From Sediminibacillus massiliensis (GTDB lineage: Bacteria; Bacillota; Bacilli; Bacillales; Amphibacillaceae), in contig NZ_LT732535.1 in assembly GCF_900156915.1 (NCBI RefSeq), positions 3,353,477 to 3,417,476 on the forward strand: DNA of 64,000 nt, in the 5' to 3' direction. Positions 61,003-64,000 of the stretch are shown in pieces; positions within the stretch are counted from its first letter, which is position 1; every line of letters begins with the position of its first letter. The translations under genes were made by a program, and so were the position numbers. The notes beneath the pieces were generated by a model. That model did not search any database. It was given only the letters and a program-made list of their open reading frames with translations, and was not told where the DNA came from.

Positions 61003-62001
61003 TTAAGAAAACGGTGAAGGAGAATCTTCGATGAGTAACTTACTTTGCAATTTCTTCTCTGAGAATATCCAGCCGGTATAGGAGCTCATAATTCTCATGT
61101 TATCATCGATCTGCACGACTGCCACAAAAGGATAATGATGATCTTTGGAACGGTATCTTAAGTCGGTAAAACGTACCTCGGTAAAGTCATCATAATAGTT
61201 TAATTCCCATCGATGTACAGGGGAAAAGGACAAGAAGGCAGATATATTTTTATCCTTCAACGCCTTATCGATCAATTCCCCTTCTGGAAGGGGTTCTCTG
61301 TCAAATTCATCGATAATCCGGACTCGGCCGTTTTCGGCAACTCCGACGTAGTAACGGTCTCCGGTTGTAACTGCAATTCTCCAGAAGTTCTGTTTCAACG
61401 TCGGCGATGTGGCAATTTGCTGCACACCTTCGATTTGTTCATTTACTTTTTTGACGATATCCCGCTTATCCAAATAACGTTTTAGATAATATAGGATAAT
61501 CACAAAGTAAATGAGAAGCCAGGTATAACCGGCAGGTGCTCCGATCATCCATGCAACAATTCCGATGATGTGGAAACTGAATATAACCGGATCGAATGTA
61601 TTGATAAATCCATACGCTACCCACCTTCGCGTGAACGGACGGTATGCCTGGGTACCGTAAGCATTGAACACATCCACTGTCACATGGAGGATCACAGCCA
61701 CAAATGTCCACAGCCAAAGATGGAGAAAGTTCACCTCAGGACTGAACGCGTGGATAAGGCTTGCGATGGCCAACCCCCAGAAAACAACAGCCGGAATGGA
61801 GTGGGTAATACCACGATGGTGTCTTATATATACCGCATTATTTCTTAGTTTTAAGATGGTATCGAAATCGGGTGCTTGCGAACCTACAATTGTTCCTAGC
61901 ATAACTGCACTGTATAAAGTAGGATCACTTTGTACTACAGGATCCAGGGTAGCCAGACCACCTAGCGCAACCCCCATTACGACATGGGTCCCAGTATCCA
62001 T
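61003..62001 (-). CDS. yfhP: Membrane-bound metal-dependent hydrolase YfhP (DUF457/YdjM-like)
   Basis: A 332-residue membrane protein. MDTGTHVVMGVALGGLATLD opens the YdjM-like domain, followed by GSQAPDFDTI and RHHRGITHSIPAV, which carry likely metal ligands (His/Asp). About four helices occupy residues 60-170, and a soluble C-terminal part follows. The ATG at 62001 follows GGAGGG; the ATG at 62025 lies upstream of that site. In B. subtilis YfhP regulates surfactin-related or mutY-linked genes; its exact role is unclear. It is divergent from mutY. Confidence 0.9.
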   Translation of the reverse strand: MDTGTHVVMGVALGGLATLDPVVQSDPTLYSAVMLGTIVGSQAPDFDTILKLRNNAVYIRHHRGITHSIPAVVFWGLAIASLIHAFSPEVNFLHLWLWTFVAVILHVTVDVFNAYGTQAYRPFTRRWVAYGFINTFDPVIFSFHIIGIVAWMIGAPAGYTWLLIYFVIILYYLKRYLDKRDIVKKVNEQIEGVQQIATSPTLKQNFWRIAVTTGDRYYVGVAENGRVRIIDEFDREPLPEGELIDKALKDKNISAFLSFSPVHRWELNYYDDFTEVRFTDLRYRSKDHHYPFVAVVQIDDNMRIMSSYTGWIFSEKKLQSKLLIEDSPSPFS

Positions 62002-62111
62002 CCAAAATGGCCCTCCTTTTATCAAGTAATACTTTTAACGCCATCCAAATACTGGTGTTAAAGTAATTTTATTTTATTATAACTATATTATTGTAACACG
62101 AAGGATGAACA

Positions 62112-63197
62112 ATGGTGAAAGATCAACGAGCAAAAAACATAATCTGCGATTTTGATCAAGAGCAATTTCAACATGACTTAATCGATTGGTTCCAAACGGT
62201 ACAGCGAGATTTACCTTGGCGTAAGGATAAAGATCCTTATAAGGTATGGGTATCCGAAATTATGCTTCAGCAAACTAAGGTTGATACTGTTATCCCGTAT
62301 TTTAACCGTTTTATTGATAAGTTTCCCACCTTAGACGACTTGGCAGCAGCTGATGAACAAGAAGTGCTGAAAGCGTGGGAAGGGTTAGGTTACTATTCCC
62401 GGGCGCGCAACCTGCAAAACGCAGTTAAGGAAGTAGCGGCCGAGTATAACAGCAAGGTTCCTGACACATCCGAAGAATTGGCTTCTTTGAAAGGCGTCGG
62501 CCCATACACGAAAGGCGCCATTTTAAGTATCGCTTATAACCTTCCCGAACCCGCAGTGGATGGGAATGTAATGAGAGTGATGTCAAGAGTGCTTCTAATT
62601 GATGATGATATCGCCAAATCCAAGACAAGGCGGATTTTTGAAGATTGCGTCAAGGAAGTGATACCAGAGACAAATCCATCTGACTTTAATCAAGGCCTTA
62701 TGGAACTCGGTGCACTTGTCTGTACACCGACAAAACCTTCCTGTCTGCTCTGCCCAGTTCAAAACCACTGCAGAGCCTTTTCTGAAGGCATGCAGCAAGA
62801 CTTGCCAATCAAGACAAAGGGCAAAAAACAAAAAAGTGTAAAATATATGGCGTTTTTATTGGTGGACACAGATGGCAACTACCTCATTGAACAAAGACCT
62901 GATAAAGGATTGCTGGCCAGTTTGTGGCAGTTTCCGATGGCTCCGCTGGCAGAGACTGATGAAGAACATGCAGGGAATTGGTTCACTCAAGTATATGGTT
63001 TGAAGATAGATTCTCTCGTAAAAGTCGATACGATCAAACACGTTTTTTCCCACTTGATATGGGAAATAGACGTGTTTGCTGGAGCTATTGTAAGTGGCGG
63101 TCTTACATCGGAAAGAGCAAAGTTCGTCTCACGGAAAGAACTTGAAAGTTATCCATTCCCTGTGTCTCATCAGAAAATCCTGAAACATATCGATTGA
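62112..63197 (+). CDS. mutY: A/G-specific adenine glycosylase MutY
   Basis: Removes adenine mispaired with 8-oxoguanine. 361 residues. WVSEIMLQQTKVDTVIPYFN near residue 45 holds the catalytic Glu, the HhH is SLKGVGPYTKGAILSIAYN, and the catalytic Asp is in PAVDGNVMRVMSR. The iron-sulfur cluster has ordered cysteines C-x6-C-x2-C-x5-C (CTPTKPSCLLCPVQNHC). The C-terminal NUDIX-like domain that reads 8-oxoG is present (LIEQRPDKGLLASLWQFPM). It is divergent from yfhP and followed by sspE, as in B. subtilis. Confidence 0.96.
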   Translation: MVKDQRAKNIICDFDQEQFQHDLIDWFQTVQRDLPWRKDKDPYKVWVSEIMLQQTKVDTVIPYFNRFIDKFPTLDDLAAADEQEVLKAWEGLGYYSRARNLQNAVKEVAAEYNSKVPDTSEELASLKGVGPYTKGAILSIAYNLPEPAVDGNVMRVMSRVLLIDDDIAKSKTRRIFEDCVKEVIPETNPSDFNQGLMELGALVCTPTKPSCLLCPVQNHCRAFSEGMQQDLPIKTKGKKQKSVKYMAFLLVDTDGNYLIEQRPDKGLLASLWQFPMAPLAETDEEHAGNWFTQVYGLKIDSLVKVDTIKHVFSHLIWEIDVFAGAIVSGGLTSERAKFVSRKELESYPFPVSHQKILKHID

Positions 63198-63338
63198 TTA
63201 TCTTCTTTAGTTTAGGCGATTATACTGATACTATTCTTGTTTGGGATTTTTTGGTCATGTTGGAAAAGTTTCTTGCAAATTTTCTTTGGATAACATCCTC
63301 GCAATTGGAGAAATTAATTGTTGCGGAGGTGATATGAG

Positions 63339-63506
63339 ATGGCTAAAAACAACCCAAGCAAAACTAACAAACAAGAAGTTAGACGCCAAAACCAACAAGC
63401 AGCTCAAGGTACTGGACAACAACAGTTTGGTACAGAGTTTGCTTCTGAGACTGACGCTCAAGAAGTAAGAAGACAAAATCAAAAGTCTCAGCAAAACAAA
63501 AAGTAA
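63339..63506 (+). CDS. sspE: Gamma-type small acid-soluble spore protein
   Basis: A 55-residue, Gln/Asn-rich protein with a duplicated motif: TNKQEVRRQNQQAAQGTG and DAQEVRRQNQKSQQNKK around FGTEFASET, the germination-protease cleavage site type. It serves as an amino-acid reserve in the spore core. GGAGGTGAT precedes the ATG. It is shorter than B. subtilis SspE (84), having fewer repeats. The mutY-sspE order is conserved. Confidence 0.93.
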   Translation: MAKNNPSKTNKQEVRRQNQQAAQGTGQQQFGTEFASETDAQEVRRQNQKSQQNKK

Positions 63507-63540
63507 TCTGCTAACCCCCGAGTAATTCAGACTTTGTAAA

Positions 63541-63575
63541 GGAGCTCTCCCATATCGCGGAGAGCTCCTTTATTT
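63541..63575 (+). terminator. Terminator after sspE
   Basis: AAAGGAGCTCTCC and GGAGAGCTCCTTT stem followed by ATTTTT. Confidence 0.92.
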
Positions 63576-63612
63576 TTCTTTAAAAGATTTCTTGAGGCAT
63601 TGCAGTTGAGGC

Positions 63613-64000
63613 AAACTGCGACATAGTGACAATTCTACTTTGTGTGGCTTCTTCTTGTTCTAATTTTAGTTGGATGCTAGCCCGGCGCTGCGGAAAAATA
63701 CTCCCTTTCCGGGGGCAGCACCTCAGCCTCCTCTTGAGCAAAAAGCGCTCACTGCGGGGTCTTCGGAAGCTGCTCTTCCCCTAGGACTTTGAAAAGACAT
63801 CCCTGCTTTTTACACCGCACGCAGAAAATCGAACTGTATTTTCAAGGAGTGTCGCATTTTTCCTTCGCTTTGGATAGAACTTCTGATTAGGTGAGAGGTG
63901 GTCCTCAAAATATGTCTAACATGAGATATTACCAACCAAAATCCATAGAACTTCTACCAGCGAAGGCAGAAAACGCAGACTCCTGCAGGAATAGCGAAAG
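63613..64000 (+). mobile_element. MITE-like non-coding element, copy G (cut by window end)
   Basis: The left end AAACTGCGACATA is the exact inverse of the right end TATGTCGCAGTTT of copy E. It continues through the CGCTGCGGAAAAATACTCCC, CTGCGGGGTCTTCGGAAG and TTTTCAAGGAGTGTCGCATT blocks shared with other copies. At least 388 bp are visible and the right end lies beyond the window. No gene. Confidence 0.78.

Overview
This 64-kb window is chromosomal DNA from a low-to-mid G+C, endospore-forming member of the Bacillaceae. It carries the spore genes sspE and sspK, a sda-type sporulation checkpoint gene, a sinI-like antirepressor and pdaA, and whole stretches match the Bacillus subtilis yfk, yfj and yfh neighbourhoods. 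Phosphoenolpyruvate carboxylase, YuiF- and AgcS-type sodium-linked transporters and a second murE-like gene would suit a halophilic or halotolerant genus such as Halobacillus or Thalassobacillus. That genus guess is inference. No prophage, conjugative element or transposase gene is visible. The mobile-like content is a family of non-coding inverted-repeat (MITE-like) elements.

Layout. 1-7.2 kb: the 3'-truncated ykoS-like membrane gene, then xpt-pbuX behind a guanine riboswitch, then ppc. 7.3-15.4 kb: an RND pump, an XRE regulator, sda, an orphan non-coding RNA candidate, a Cof-type phosphatase, a sinI-like gene and several small stress or hypothetical genes. 15.4-19 kb: a murE paralogue, mreBH and a DUF2639 gene (cell-wall theme, minus strand). 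19-29.4 kb: a MOSC protein, a secreted CAP protein, a DUF1992 protein, an HMCES/YedK protein, an AgcS symporter, yfkJ-yfkI-yfkH, an ABC binding protein plus permease without ATPase, and yfkF. 30-37.6 kb: OsmC, a YczE-like protein, yfkD, an SE1561 protein, yuiF, pdaA, a yfjP-type glycosylase, a TPR-like protein and a lipoprotein. 37.8-48.6 kb: a ytcI-type acyl-CoA synthetase behind a FapR-like palindrome, clpE behind CtsR boxes, a ComEC-like MBL protein, gsiB, a DDAH-like hydrolase, and yfmS-yfmT behind a c-di-GMP-I riboswitch. 49-55.6 kb: tRNA-Ala, yxlE-yxlF-yxlG, a DUF2294 protein, and a three-gene cassette around a predicted proteasome-fold hydrolase. 55.7-63.5 kb: a DnaA-box cluster, yfhE, a GNAT gene with a tRNA-like structured leader, yfhF, recX, an SDR, yfhH, ypzG-like, sspK, yfhJ, yfhP, mutY and sspE.

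Main points of interest: (1) the cassette at 54026-55643, whose 419-residue protein has the N-terminal Thr and Asp17 of proteasome beta subunits or HslV, plus a long helical insertion; (2) a cluster of DnaA boxes in the non-coding DNA directly downstream of it; (3) a compact structured RNA with a perfect tRNA T-arm in the leader of an acetyltransferase gene; (4) a dispersed MITE-like family with 13-bp terminal inverted repeats; (5) an orphan minus-strand RNA with its own sigma-A promoter and terminator. Start codons were chosen from ribosome binding sites. Many genes use TTG or GTG, and two may use ATT or ATC.
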